The notes under the pieces were generated by a model. That model saw only the letters and a program-made list of their open reading frames with translations. It had not been told where the DNA came from and did not search any database. Below, piece after piece: positions 1 through 9,200 of a DNA stretch of 60,930 nt. The stretch is from positions 1 to 60,930 of IMG/VR virus record IMGVR_UViG_3300032164_000015. One strand, given 5' to 3'. A program made the translations under genes and the position numbers. This DNA is from a virus. Position 1 is the first letter of the stretch; each line of letters begins with the position of its first letter.

Positions 1-1270
1 TCATCCGAATCATCTTCTCCCAAAGGAAGGTGCCGCCCTTCGAGGGGTCGTAGTTGTAGGTCGAGAAAGGGTGGCGCTTGTCACCGAAGAGCCGCTTGTC
101 TTGCTCGACGGCCTCGTGAATTTTCTCGCGCCGCTGAATGAACGGACTGATGGAAACCGTCGCACAGCCCGCGAGGTCGCGGATGGAGCCTTCGAGGTCG
201 CTCTCGAAGTCAGACCGGAAGTCCTCCGGCACGTCGAGAAGAACGGTGCCCTCGACCGGCTTCGCACGGAGAACCTCAACCTCCGAGGGTTCGAGAATCT
301 TCGAGGGCGTCTGCTCGTTGCCCACGATGACCTGAAACTTCACGTTGGAGAAGTTCTCAGGCTTCACGTCCCACAACGCGTAGTCGCGCACGAACACCGT
401 CGGGTCCTCGCGCGCGGCGCGCACGCGACGAGCGGTGAAGTCGTCGCTGGTCTTCTTCGAGGAGACGACGAACAACATCCCCGGCAGCTTCCCCTTACGC
501 TGGAAGCGGGACTTCATGCGGCGCTGGACCGAGTTGTAGATGACCTCGGCGTGGTCCACGTAGCCCATGCGCGCGGCTTCTTTGCCCTTGGTGGGCATGA
601 AGTTGGTCTCGTCGAGCAGGGCGGAGACGGCGTTCAAGCCGAGCGCGGAGGTGTCGGTGGTCGCGCGCGCAGCCACCCAGACGTTGTGCGGGAAGCGCAG
701 CTCCTTCTTGGTGGGCGTGAACGCGAAGTTCTTCTGAAAGTACGGACTCGCCTTGATTTTGGTCGCGATGTTCTCGAACGCGACCTTCACGGCCAGAACC
801 TCGTTCACCGAAAGACAGATGACGGCGATGTTCGAGTCCTTCGCGAGGCTGAAGGTGGCGTGGGGGTCGCGCAGGCAGGAAATCTCGTACAACACCCGGC
901 AGACGCCGATGCTTGCAGCGAACGTTTTTCCGTAGCCGATAGAGCCCGTCCAAACCGACTCGTGGTACCCGCCGGAGAACAGCTCCGTCAGGTCGTCGAG
1001 CAGCCTCGGGTAGATGCCTTCGCAGGTGTGACCAAGGAAGTAGGGGTCCTTGATGAACTGCTCCATGTCCACCGGCTGCGTCTTGTACTCGGACTTGTGG
1101 AGCGCCTCGTACATCCCGCCCTTGATCTGGCCCTCCTTCAGTTCAGCCATCAACACCTGAAGAGCCGCCTTCTCCTCGGGGTCGAGTCCCTCCATCTCCC
1201 TCTGGAGCAACTCCTCGATTTCCTCGACGGTGCGCTGGCTACGGCTCCGGCCACCGCTCTCGTGAATCAA
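1..1270 (-). CDS. terL: Terminase large subunit (3' end cut by window)
   Basis: ATPase motor that drives DNA into the prohead. The reading frame starts at a TTG (1270-1268) inside a TTGA overlap with the upstream stop, behind a GAGG ribosome site 7 bases away, and runs off the left edge after about 423 codons. Near residue 108 is a Walker A motif GSIGYGKT, and near residue 217 a Walker B stretch ALLDETNF with the catalytic Glu. This pair is typical of phage TerL ATPase domains. The C-terminal nuclease domain begins in the last visible residues and lies outside the window. An in-frame ATG at 1195 is an alternative start, but the overlap and ribosome site favour the TTG. Confidence 0.88.
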   Translation of the reverse strand, partial: MIHESGGRSRSQRTVEEIEELLQREMEGLDPEEKAALQVLMAELKEGQIKGGMYEALHKSEYKTQPVDMEQFIKDPYFLGHTCEGIYPRLLDDLTELFSGGYHESVWTGSIGYGKTFAASIGVCRVLYEISCLRDPHATFSLAKDSNIAVICLSVNEVLAVKVAFENIATKIKASPYFQKNFAFTPTKKELRFPHNVWVAARATTDTSALGLNAVSALLDETNFMPTKGKEAARMGYVDHAEVIYNSVQRRMKSRFQRKGKLPGMLFVVSSKKTSDDFTARRVRAAREDPTVFVRDYALWDVKPENFSNVKFQVIVGNEQTPSKILEPSEVEVLRAKPVEGTVLLDVPEDFRSDFESDLEGSIRDLAGCATVSISPFIQRREKIHEAVEQDKRLFGDKRHPFSTYNYDPSKGGTFLWEKMIRM

Positions 1271-1983
1271 GGCGCATCCTCGACAGGCACCAGCTCGACT
1301 TCGGCCTCGTCGGGAGAGTTTTCCTCCACCCGTTCCGAAACCGTGATGTCCACCCCCGCTTTTCCGGCAGCGATGGAGAGGAAGCGCTCAGCGATGCCGA
1401 GCAACTTTCGCCGCGACTCAGGGCTGGTCAACGTCTTCCCGACGGACTCGTCGTAGCGCTTCGACACGTCCGTCATGATTTGCGCATCGACCTCCATCTT
1501 CCCGAGGTGGCGTGCGTTCAGTCCGAGATCCATCTTGAGCTTCGCGATGTCCGCGAGAATCTCCCGCCCTGCCCGCATCTCCTGCGTCATCGAGGGCATG
1601 AGTTTGTTGATGTTCTTCTCGGTCGTGAAGTCGATCTGAATGCGCTCCAACTGCATCGTGTAGAGCTTCTCCATCTCAGCCAGCTCATCAAGCCCTTCCC
1701 TCACTCGCTCGGCGGCGGCGGCGTTCACGCGCGGAACTTTCGCGGAGAGAAGAATCGGAGGCAGGCTCTCCCGGTAGAGGGCGATGATGGCCGCCAAGCT
1801 GGCCTCGGTCACGTCCGCGTACTCGCCTGCCTCCTTCTGCACGTACTGAGCGATGTCGATGGGCTGGAACCCATCAAGCACCTTCTGGTGGAACGCAGCG
1901 AAGCAGTTGAGGGACCGGAGACGAACGAATCGCGTCTCTCGGGACACCGGCTTGATTCTGTTGGCACGCGCAGCGGAACCCAT
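1267..1983 (-). CDS. Putative terminase small subunit (238 aa)
   Basis: The only support for this role is position: it lies directly upstream of terL and overlaps it by four bases. The protein is largely helical, charged in the middle, with an acidic C-terminus rich in Glu and Asp. No helix-turn-helix can be pointed to with certainty. The start ATG at 1983 is fixed by an in-frame stop seven codons upstream; the ribosome site is weak. A GGACCGCACGGTCC palindrome sits 42 bases before the start. It could instead be an unrelated structural or regulatory protein. Confidence 0.5.
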   Translation of the reverse strand: MGSAARANRIKPVSRETRFVRLRSLNCFAAFHQKVLDGFQPIDIAQYVQKEAGEYADVTEASLAAIIALYRESLPPILLSAKVPRVNAAAAERVREGLDELAEMEKLYTMQLERIQIDFTTEKNINKLMPSMTQEMRAGREILADIAKLKMDLGLNARHLGKMEVDAQIMTDVSKRYDESVGKTLTSPESRRKLLGIAERFLSIAAGKAGVDITVSERVEENSPDEAEVELVPVEDAP

Positions 1984-2025
1984 GTGGCGATGGTAGCAGC
2001 GGGATCAGGCTTCTCCAAGTCTGAA

Positions 2026-2039
2026 GGACCGTGCGGTCC
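2026..2039. repeat. 14-bp near-palindrome, copy 1 of 3
   Basis: Plus-strand GGACCGTGCGGTCC: two perfect 6-base arms around a TG centre. It lies in the 83-base gap between the DNA polymerase stop and the terminase small-subunit candidate start. Identical copies are at 23860-23873 and 55897-55910, always shortly upstream of a minus-strand gene start. There is no T-run after it, so a rho-independent terminator is unlikely; an operator or RNA hairpin is more likely. Confidence 0.7.
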
Positions 2040-2066
2040 CACGGTTCGCTCGAAGAACCCGTCTCT

Positions 2067-3923
2067 TCAGGATTTTGAAGCCCACGAAGGCCCACCACCG
2101 GTCTCTGCTGTGGCGGGAACCCGCTTCATCATCGGGGCCATGCCTTCAATCATCGCCTCTTCGACCTGCTTCTGAACGTGCTTGGAGAACTCAGGACCTT
2201 CGGCTCGATGCTGAACCACGTTCTCGTCGTGGACCATGTGAACCATGCCGACGCGCGCGCCCTTCTCCAAGAGCATCTTGCCCCCGCTCATTGCCTTGCA
2301 GCGCTTGTAGACGAGAGGAAGGCTGTTCTTGAGGCCGTCCGCGCCTGAGCCCTGCACAGGCGAGTTGAAGAAGGCGTTGTGCTCCGTCTCTGGGTCCAAG
2401 AAGCGACGCCGACCCCAGATGGTCCACGCAGCCTTCTGCCGCTTCGCGTCTCGAATCGCCTTGGTGTGCCAGTCCTCGACGCCGCTGTACGCCTCGAACC
2501 ACTTGCGCCGGAACTTGATGGCCTGCCCCTCGGAGAGGGTCACGCCGTAGCCCGCGCGCGCGTAGAGCACCAGCTTGGGGGCCTGCATCCCGTAGATGAA
2601 CCCGAAGTTGACCGGCTTCGCTTGTTGGCGTTGGTCTTTGGAGACCAGCGGTTGCTCGATGCCTGAGAGCAGAGAGGCGGTCACCCGGTGGGCATCGTCC
2701 TTGCCCGGCCCAGCGTTGAAAACCGCGATGAGGCGCTTGTCCCCGCTGATTTCAGCGACCAGCCGCATCTCGATGTTCGAATAGTCGGCGATGGCCAGCT
2801 CGTAACCCTCACCCGCGACGAAGCAAGCGCGGAAGTCTTTGTCGCGGGGAATCTGCTGAAGGTTCGGCTTGGAAGACGAGTAGCGGCCTGCGCCAGTGAA
2901 CGGCCAGAACTCGGTGTGGATGCGACCGGTCTTCGGGTTGACGTGGTTGAGGTACTTCGCACCGAACGATTTCACGCGCTGTGCGACACCTCGGTACTCG
3001 ATGAACTTCTCGATGATGGGGTGAGAAGCGGCCAACATCGCCAGCGTCATCTCCTTGGTATCTTGCAGCTTGACGGTGTGGATCTGGTTCGACTCAGGGT
3101 CTCGAATTTTCTGCGTGACGCCCATCCGCCGCATCGACTCCAGCACCTGCTCCGGCGAGTCGAGATTGAAACGATGCTTTCGTGAAGCAGCGATCATCCC
3201 CGGAAACACGAGCTGGTTGAAGGGGCTCGGCAACTCAGCCAAGAGGATAGCTTCCAGCGCCCGCTGCCGACCCGCGTTGGTAATGGCGAGCTTCTTCCAC
3301 TTCTCTTGGTCGATTCCGAACCCGTTCAGCTCGATGGCGGCTTCCGGAAGAATCGCGTTGAACTCAATGACAGCGACGCGGACGAGGTTCTCTTTGATGA
3401 GCTTCGCGCGCAACGAATCACGCAACGCAGGGAGGTGCGTGATGTCTTCGGCGGCGTAGTCGAGTTGGTCTTTCGTCAGCTCGGGAAGCGTCCAGTCCGA
3501 GCCGCCCAATTCGGGGGCCTCGGGACCGATGTTCAGCTCACGACGATAGAGCGAGTACAGGTCGTGACCGACGTGCTTGTACCCGTTGTAGAGAAGGTTC
3601 GAGGCACGGAAGGTGTCGAACACGCGCTTCAGTTCGAGGTCGAAGTGCCAGAGGAGCCACTTCTGATCGAACTTGAGGTTCTGGCCGATGGTGAGCCCGG
3701 TCGTCTTGTCGAGAGCTTCCACGACCGGCCCCAGCGTGCCCGTCTTGAACAGGTCGATGACGTAGCGCCCGACCCCGGTGTTGATGGAGCAGAGACGCAC
3801 AAGACCGTCGCGCGGGTTCAGCGCGGTGGTCTCAAGGTCGAGCGCGTGCCAAGGCTGTGCCTCCACCTCACGGGCAATCCGCCCGAGCGCTTCAGCCGAC
3901 GTGACGTAGTCGTAACTAAGCAA
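2067..3923 (-). CDS. polA: DNA polymerase I, family A, with 3'-5' exonuclease
   Basis: Replicative or repair polymerase. Residues 1-190 carry a DEDDy exonuclease: D29/E31 in DLETT, D86 in NLKFDQ, and Y156 with D160 in YAAED. The polymerase part has motif A ADYSNIEMR (D380), motif B from R432 to Y444 ending NFGFIYG, and motif C VHDE (D566). At 618 residues it is the usual size for a phage Pol A without a 5' nuclease domain. TTG start at 3923 with a GAGGGGG ribosome site four bases upstream. The exonuclease acidic residues are all present, so proofreading is expected. Placement beside terminase genes rather than in the replication block at 14-30 kb is unusual. Confidence 0.95.
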   Translation of the reverse strand: MLSYDYVTSAEALGRIAREVEAQPWHALDLETTALNPRDGLVRLCSINTGVGRYVIDLFKTGTLGPVVEALDKTTGLTIGQNLKFDQKWLLWHFDLELKRVFDTFRASNLLYNGYKHVGHDLYSLYRRELNIGPEAPELGGSDWTLPELTKDQLDYAAEDITHLPALRDSLRAKLIKENLVRVAVIEFNAILPEAAIELNGFGIDQEKWKKLAITNAGRQRALEAILLAELPSPFNQLVFPGMIAASRKHRFNLDSPEQVLESMRRMGVTQKIRDPESNQIHTVKLQDTKEMTLAMLAASHPIIEKFIEYRGVAQRVKSFGAKYLNHVNPKTGRIHTEFWPFTGAGRYSSSKPNLQQIPRDKDFRACFVAGEGYELAIADYSNIEMRLVAEISGDKRLIAVFNAGPGKDDAHRVTASLLSGIEQPLVSKDQRQQAKPVNFGFIYGMQAPKLVLYARAGYGVTLSEGQAIKFRRKWFEAYSGVEDWHTKAIRDAKRQKAAWTIWGRRRFLDPETEHNAFFNSPVQGSGADGLKNSLPLVYKRCKAMSGGKMLLEKGARVGMVHMVHDENVVQHRAEGPEFSKHVQKQVEEAMIEGMAPMMKRVPATAETGGGPSWASKS

Positions 3924-3945
3924 CCGACCCCCTCGACGTGGTCGC

Positions 3946-4563
3946 CTACTTGTTGACGGTCTTCCGACCCAGAGCGGTCAGCCGGTAGCTCCCCGGTTCA
4001 GGCTTCTCCACCAGTCCGGCGCGGACAGGCCGCCGCAGGCTGTTTCGAGCCCACGAATTGGCCTTCTTCACCGACACCGACGCGGTCTTGAACGCCTCTG
4101 CCGCGAGCGCCTCGATGGTGCGGACCTCGCGGTCACCCTTCACCTCGAAGCAGCCGAGCAGCAGCTTCTCCTTCTTGTTCAGGTCTTCGAACGTGAGTTC
4201 CTTGATGGCAGGCCCAGACTGACCAGACACCGGCTTGTGCTTCGCCTTCGTCTTCGCCTTCGCGGGCTTCGCCTTGATGGTCTTCTCGACAGCCTTCGCG
4301 CGCTTCGTGTACTTGCGCTTCTTCTTGGGCTCCGACGCGGAAGCCTCAACCTTCGCGCGCTTCGTGTACTTGCGCTTCTGCTTCGGCTGCTCAACGAGCG
4401 CCAGCACGGGCGCGGGCGCGGGGGTCTCAGCGGGCTTCGCGACCTCTGCTTCAGGGGCGAGCAACTGCGCCGCTGCGTGGTCCATCCCCTTAGACCGCAG
4501 GAGATTTGCGGCCTTCAACAGCTCCGCAGAAAGTGATTCGGTCTGTCCGGTCGTACCGCTCAT
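3946..4563 (-). CDS. Lysine/arginine-rich DNA-binding protein with C-terminal winged-helix-like domain
   Basis: 205 residues in three parts. The N-terminus (1-55) is helical. Residues 60-120 are extremely basic and contain two near-identical KRKYTKRAK motifs about 20 residues apart, followed by KAKPAKAKTKAKHK, similar in composition to histone H1 tails and to bacterial histone-like proteins. The C-terminal 80 residues (from about 122) look like a compact helical winged-helix fold. It probably binds DNA non-specifically through the tail and more specifically through the end domain. It is transcribed from a promoter with a palindromic operator at 4629-4664. Function is inferred from composition only. 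Confidence 0.7.
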   Translation of the reverse strand: MSGTTGQTESLSAELLKAANLLRSKGMDHAAAQLLAPEAEVAKPAETPAPAPVLALVEQPKQKRKYTKRAKVEASASEPKKKRKYTKRAKAVEKTIKAKPAKAKTKAKHKPVSGQSGPAIKELTFEDLNKKEKLLLGCFEVKGDREVRTIEALAAEAFKTASVSVKKANSWARNSLRRPVRAGLVEKPEPGSYRLTALGRKTVNK

Positions 4564-4628
4564 GGCTCTTCTCGTCCTTGGTAGAGGGGCATTTAGCCCA
4601 CGGGGTGATTCAGCAGAAGTCTGCGATC

Positions 4629-4664
4629 TGTTAGGACCCTAACAATGGGGATCGAGATAGTCAA
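4629..4664 (-). promoter_or_regulatory. Sigma70-like promoter with palindromic operator over the -10 box
   Basis: On the minus strand TTGACT (4664-4659), a 17-base spacer and TAGGGT (4641-4636). The -10 box lies inside a perfect 7-2-7 palindrome, TGTTAGG-AC-CCTAACA on the plus strand (4629-4644). It drives the gene starting at 4563, giving a leader of roughly 65 bases. Overlap of the palindrome with the -10 box suggests repression by a dimeric regulator; which one is unknown. Confidence 0.6.
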
Positions 4665-4732
4665 CGTAGGGGTCCGGGCTCGCGGTACTACTACTTCTCG
4701 GACCGTTTGAGTCGAGAAAAGCAGGAGGTTGG

Positions 4733-6262
4733 CTACTTTTCCAAGTCAGGAACGACGGGATCGAGGTCAGGCTCGTCTATCCCTGTGGCTCGCGTGAACT
4801 GATCGGGCAGGGCGTCGATGGCAGAAACCTCGGACTTCAAATTCACCATCACTTCATCGAACCAAGCTTGAACGTGGGAAGGCTGGTTCACGAACGATAC
4901 GCGACGGCCCTTGCCGACCTTCTCGGTAGATTCGCCCTTGGCAGCGGCAGCGGCGGCAGCAGCTTTCACGGCGGCGGCCTTCTTTTCTGCGGCATCCGCC
5001 GCAACCATGAGCCGGTCGAAGTACCGGTCGTCATCAATCGAAAAGTCCCAACCATCTTTGGTCCAAGTTCGAGTGTAGATCTGCCGCTGCTGATGGGACG
5101 ACTTTCCATGCGCGTCCACCTTCGCCTCGACGTGGCTGTCCATGAGGGCCAGCGCGTCCACGTCCCGATTGGAAATCAGAGCCTTGAAGTTCATCGGAAG
5201 AACCTCGTGCAGCTCGGTCGTCTTCGCGTGGTCGATGAATCGCGCAGTCTTGTGGCCACGAGACTCGCTCCGCAAAATCAGCTCGTCCAAATCCTCGACG
5301 TACGCCATCACGACGTTGATTCGGTACCCGCGCGCTTTCAGGTCGGGGAAGAACTTCTTCTCCATCCACTCCAGATTCTGACCCGTGCCTGCGAGCACGA
5401 AGTTGTAGCCCTTCTCCTTCGCCTCGTTGACGAGTCGATTGTTCATCTGCAACGTCTCGGCGACGACGGACGAAGCTCCACTCCGCACCTTCAGTTCCGC
5501 CGCCTTCTGGAACTCCGGCATCTCCACCAGAATCTCATCCGGGTCGATCTTGGCCGCGTTGTGGTAGTCACCGCCCTGACGCGTGGACTTGCCAGCCGCA
5601 GGCGGACCCATGATGAACGTGAAAGTTCGCTCGCCCTTCGGAACCGGGTGAACGCCCCGGAAAACTCGCTCACGAATGGGTTCGAGAATCTTCTCCTGCA
5701 TCTCCAGTCGCTCAGGAGCCCAGCTCCCGTCACGGAAATGCTGAGCCATCGTGCTCTTCGGGATGTCCGGGTGGCTATCGGCGTACTCCGAACCAACCTT
5801 GCGCCAAGCGCCGTCGGCACGCTTCTGGTACTCGCCGTCTTTCCACTTATGAATGTCGCCTACCTCGGCGGGAATACCACGCGACTCCAGCGCGACCTGC
5901 GTCAGGGCCTGAGGAACCACGCTCTTGAAGTACGCGTCGAAAAACGCCAACACATCGTCATCGTCGTCCCAGTCCGCAAGCAGCTCGCCCATCGACAAGA
6001 GCTTCAGCTCCTTCACGTTCTTCAGGGTCAGCGGTTCGAAAACGCAAAGGGGCCGTCCAGCGTAAGAAGGCAACAGCGCGAAGCCACGCTCACCTCGGTC
6101 TTCCAACTCGCCTTCCTCATACCGCGTAGGAGTGTTGAACCAGTTGGTCACCCACTCCAAGCCGTCGGGGCCGTACTGCGGCGCGAACGCGACGTATCTC
6201 CTCGGCGGACCCCTCAAATCCTTCTCGGTGACGCGATAGAGCTTGGTGTCTTCGGGTCGCAT
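4733..6262 (-). CDS. Zeta-toxin-type P-loop kinase in a virion-style multidomain protein (509 aa)
   Basis: Residues about 205-380 form a zeta-toxin-like kinase: Walker A GPPAAGKST (219-227), IDPDEI with the probable catalytic Asp at 240, and a basic SRGHKTARF stretch near 334. Zeta toxins phosphorylate UDP-N-acetylglucosamine and block cell-wall synthesis. Before it, residues 133-157 hold a W-K-D-G-x-Y-x-K-x-A-D-G-x-W-type motif shared with the N-terminus of the giant protein upstream. The C-terminus has an alanine-rich helix and an acidic tail. The ATG at 6262 is one base after the upstream stop; a longer frame to 6349 would overlap that gene and is not preferred. No partner antitoxin is evident. 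Confidence 0.8.
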   Translation of the reverse strand: MRPEDTKLYRVTEKDLRGPPRRYVAFAPQYGPDGLEWVTNWFNTPTRYEEGELEDRGERGFALLPSYAGRPLCVFEPLTLKNVKELKLLSMGELLADWDDDDDVLAFFDAYFKSVVPQALTQVALESRGIPAEVGDIHKWKDGEYQKRADGAWRKVGSEYADSHPDIPKSTMAQHFRDGSWAPERLEMQEKILEPIRERVFRGVHPVPKGERTFTFIMGPPAAGKSTRQGGDYHNAAKIDPDEILVEMPEFQKAAELKVRSGASSVVAETLQMNNRLVNEAKEKGYNFVLAGTGQNLEWMEKKFFPDLKARGYRINVVMAYVEDLDELILRSESRGHKTARFIDHAKTTELHEVLPMNFKALISNRDVDALALMDSHVEAKVDAHGKSSHQQRQIYTRTWTKDGWDFSIDDDRYFDRLMVAADAAEKKAAAVKAAAAAAAAKGESTEKVGKGRRVSFVNQPSHVQAWFDEVMVNLKSEVSAIDALPDQFTRATGIDEPDLDPVVPDLEK

Positions 6263-6263
6263 G

Positions 6264-9200
6264 TCAGAGCCCCATCGGTTTGACGTACTTGTCGTAGATG
6301 GCTTGCGCGGGACCGGTCTCAACGACCACAAAGTCCTCAATCGGCACACCGTTCATCGCAGTGAGCTTCTGCTTGTGAGCCTCTCTGATGAGTTCAACGC
6401 GATCAGACTCACTCTGCGTCACGATGCGAAGAACACGCGCCCCGTGAACCCCGTTGAAAAAATCCGTCTCGTTGGACGCACAGGCATCGTGCTTGTCGTA
6501 AGTGGAAGCCTTCTGGGCGGTGACAGCCGCAGCGTCTCGTCGTTTGATGACTTCAGCGGTTGTCTTGCGAGTGTCCCACTCGTCTTTCCCTGAAGCCTTT
6601 CCGAACGAACCGTACGCATCACCGGGGAAGCTCATCACGTCGAGACGATCCAGCTCGTCCGCCGCAAGAATGTACTTGTACCGGCCCGACACGTTCCCTT
6701 GGTTGTTGGCGTGAAACAAACTCTGTTTGGCGCTGTTGGTCGTAATCAAGCGCCACATGCCGGTCTGAGCGCCTCCGGACGCGAGATCCGGCTCTACCGA
6801 TGAGCCCGCAGGTCCGCCCGCCTTGGCGGTACCCGATAGGACACGCTGATTGATACCTGAAGGCCCGCTGTCGCGGAGCGCCTGAATGATGAACTTGGGC
6901 GTGGAAGCAGAGGTCTCAAGAAACTTGAGAACCGGCTCGCCAGCCTCGTCCTTGGGAAAAGTCTTCCAACGATCTGGTACGAAGAAACTCTTGATACCGG
7001 GCGTCACCTCGGTCTCAGACGCGGTGAAGTACACTTCAGGGACCTTGGCCAATTTCGCTTTGGCCTTGAGTTCCGCAGCAGTGAAATGCTCCGGCTGCAA
7101 GCCACGCTCGATGGCCGGAGCCGCGCTGAACAAGATTTGATGGAGCCGCTGAATCTCGCGATCTTCCGGCGTCGGCTCGTGCATCACCGCATCCCCGAGA
7201 CCGGGCGAAGCTTTGTCGAGAAGCCCCTTCAACACGTCGGTTATTTTCTCGTCAGGACCGAGTTCCAGTTCCGCGACACAGGTACCCGCGAACGACCAGT
7301 AGCTGTGTTCGTCAGACATCATGCGCAGTTTGTGCTTGCCGTCGCTCCACTCGCGCGCCGAGACCTCCAACGAGTGCGCCCCGGTTTGGATGTTCGAATC
7401 GGTCTCGGCATCGTAAGTGCCTGTCCAAAAACCGTGTTCCACTCCCGTACCTGAGTGAAGCAGATTCTTGTAGCCGTAGGTTTTGCCGTTGGTGACCACA
7501 GCGTCCCGCAACTTGAAGGTGACCATCAGCTTGGTCACGCCGGTCGGACTCGTGACGCGCTTGATGTTGAGCGTTCCTGTTGAACCCCAAAGCGCAGGAC
7601 CATCCGTCGGGAAGGCGCGCCCAACAAGTCCCAGCTTGGCGGTCTTGGTGTTGTTGATGTCCTTGAAAGACTGCGCAATGGGTACCGCTGGCGCGTGCGA
7701 AGGGAAGTACGACGGAGTGCCAGAGTGGGGAGCGATCTTGTCGGCTGTGGACGCTTGCTCGTCCGGAGTGATGGTCACCTGCTCGGAAACGAAGGCATTC
7801 GCGATGGCGGCCTTGGACATCGGGAGCAGGAACTTGGTCGAACCGTCACTGCCCTTTTTCTCCACCGCAGGACCCAGAGGCGTCAATCCGAACTTGGTCA
7901 GGAACGCCTGAACGGCGGGCAGTCCTCCGGCGACGTACTTGATGGCCTGCTTCGTGTCATCCTCTGTCGTGTTGCCGTCCGCATCCTTCGTTTTCCACGG
8001 GCGGATCTTCACGTTCGCCTCTTCGGCCCCCTCGGTAGCGGTCTTCTTGACGGTCTTGATGATAGGCACAGGCTTTGCGCCTTCTGCCTGCCAGCCCGTA
8101 ACGAAAGAGAACCGGCCTTTCTCTCCGGTCTTCTCTCGGTACGTCTCGGCCAGCATCTGCTCGACCTGATACTTGGTCGTGTTCTTGCGGTTGAGCGCGT
8201 CCTGAACGAACGCGTTCTGCATGAGCAGGTTGCCGGGATGTGTCGCCTCCGCGACATGCCGAACCATCACATCGAAGTCGAGCGCGGAGATTTTGGCGAG
8301 GTCCTCGAAGACAGCGCCGCCTGCGAGCACTTCCGCCGGAACCGCCGTGAGCTTCTCCCAGACGGGGTCGGTGTCGGGACGAAGAATCGGTTCCGTGCCG
8401 GAAGGGAGAATCCACGCCAGCACGCCCTTCTTGGCGAGATTGGGACCGGTTGGTGCGAGAGACGCCGGGACATTTGCGGCGACCTGAAGTGCGAGCTGGG
8501 CCGTGGCGGCGGCAGCGGCAATCTCCTCTGGCTTCGCAGGAATGACGACGGTCGGAGTGGGCTCCGTGAGTTCGTCCGGAGCCACCGCTGCGGGCGCGGG
8601 GGTGCTCGCGGAGATGGGAGCTACCGCTGCATTCCAGCCGCCGAAGTCCTTCAGCTTCTTCGCGACGTTCTTCACCCGCTTGAGGGCGGTGGTGTACGGC
8701 GTGCCGGTCAGGTACGCGATCTGCGCCGCCGCATCGTTGATGTTGTTGTTGTAGGCGGCGAGCTTCTGAAGCGCGTCGGCGTAGACACTGTCGGGCGACA
8801 TTCCAAGAGCGGATGCGACCTTTTTGACGGTCGAGTACGGAGGCGGAGTGAACCCAACCGGTGGCGGGACAGACTTCTGACCGGGAAGCGGAGCAGCGAC
8901 GACCGGCGGCGGGGCCGAAGGAACCGAAGGCACTTGCGGAAGGGACTGCGCGGTGGCCGCAGGTGCGGTGACAACCCCACCCTCGGGCAACCAGCCAGCG
9001 GAGAAGGTGAACTTGCCCTTCTTCTTGGTCCGCTTCTCGTACAGCCCGGTGATGAACGTCTCGAAGTCGGCCCGGATGTTCTTCTTACGCGCGAGCGCCT
9101 TGTCGTAAATGGCGGCGGAAACGGAGATGCCGCCCGCAGCGGTGGAGACGTAGGGCTCCAGTGCTTTGACGTACTGCTCGTCGGAGATCTTCTCGACCGC

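Noticed and set aside
71-1456. Long plus-strand open frame of 461 codons across the terminase region
   Set aside because: It is antisense to terL and the upstream gene, with Leu/Arg/Val-rich composition typical of GC-rich shadow frames; terL motifs are clear on the minus strand.
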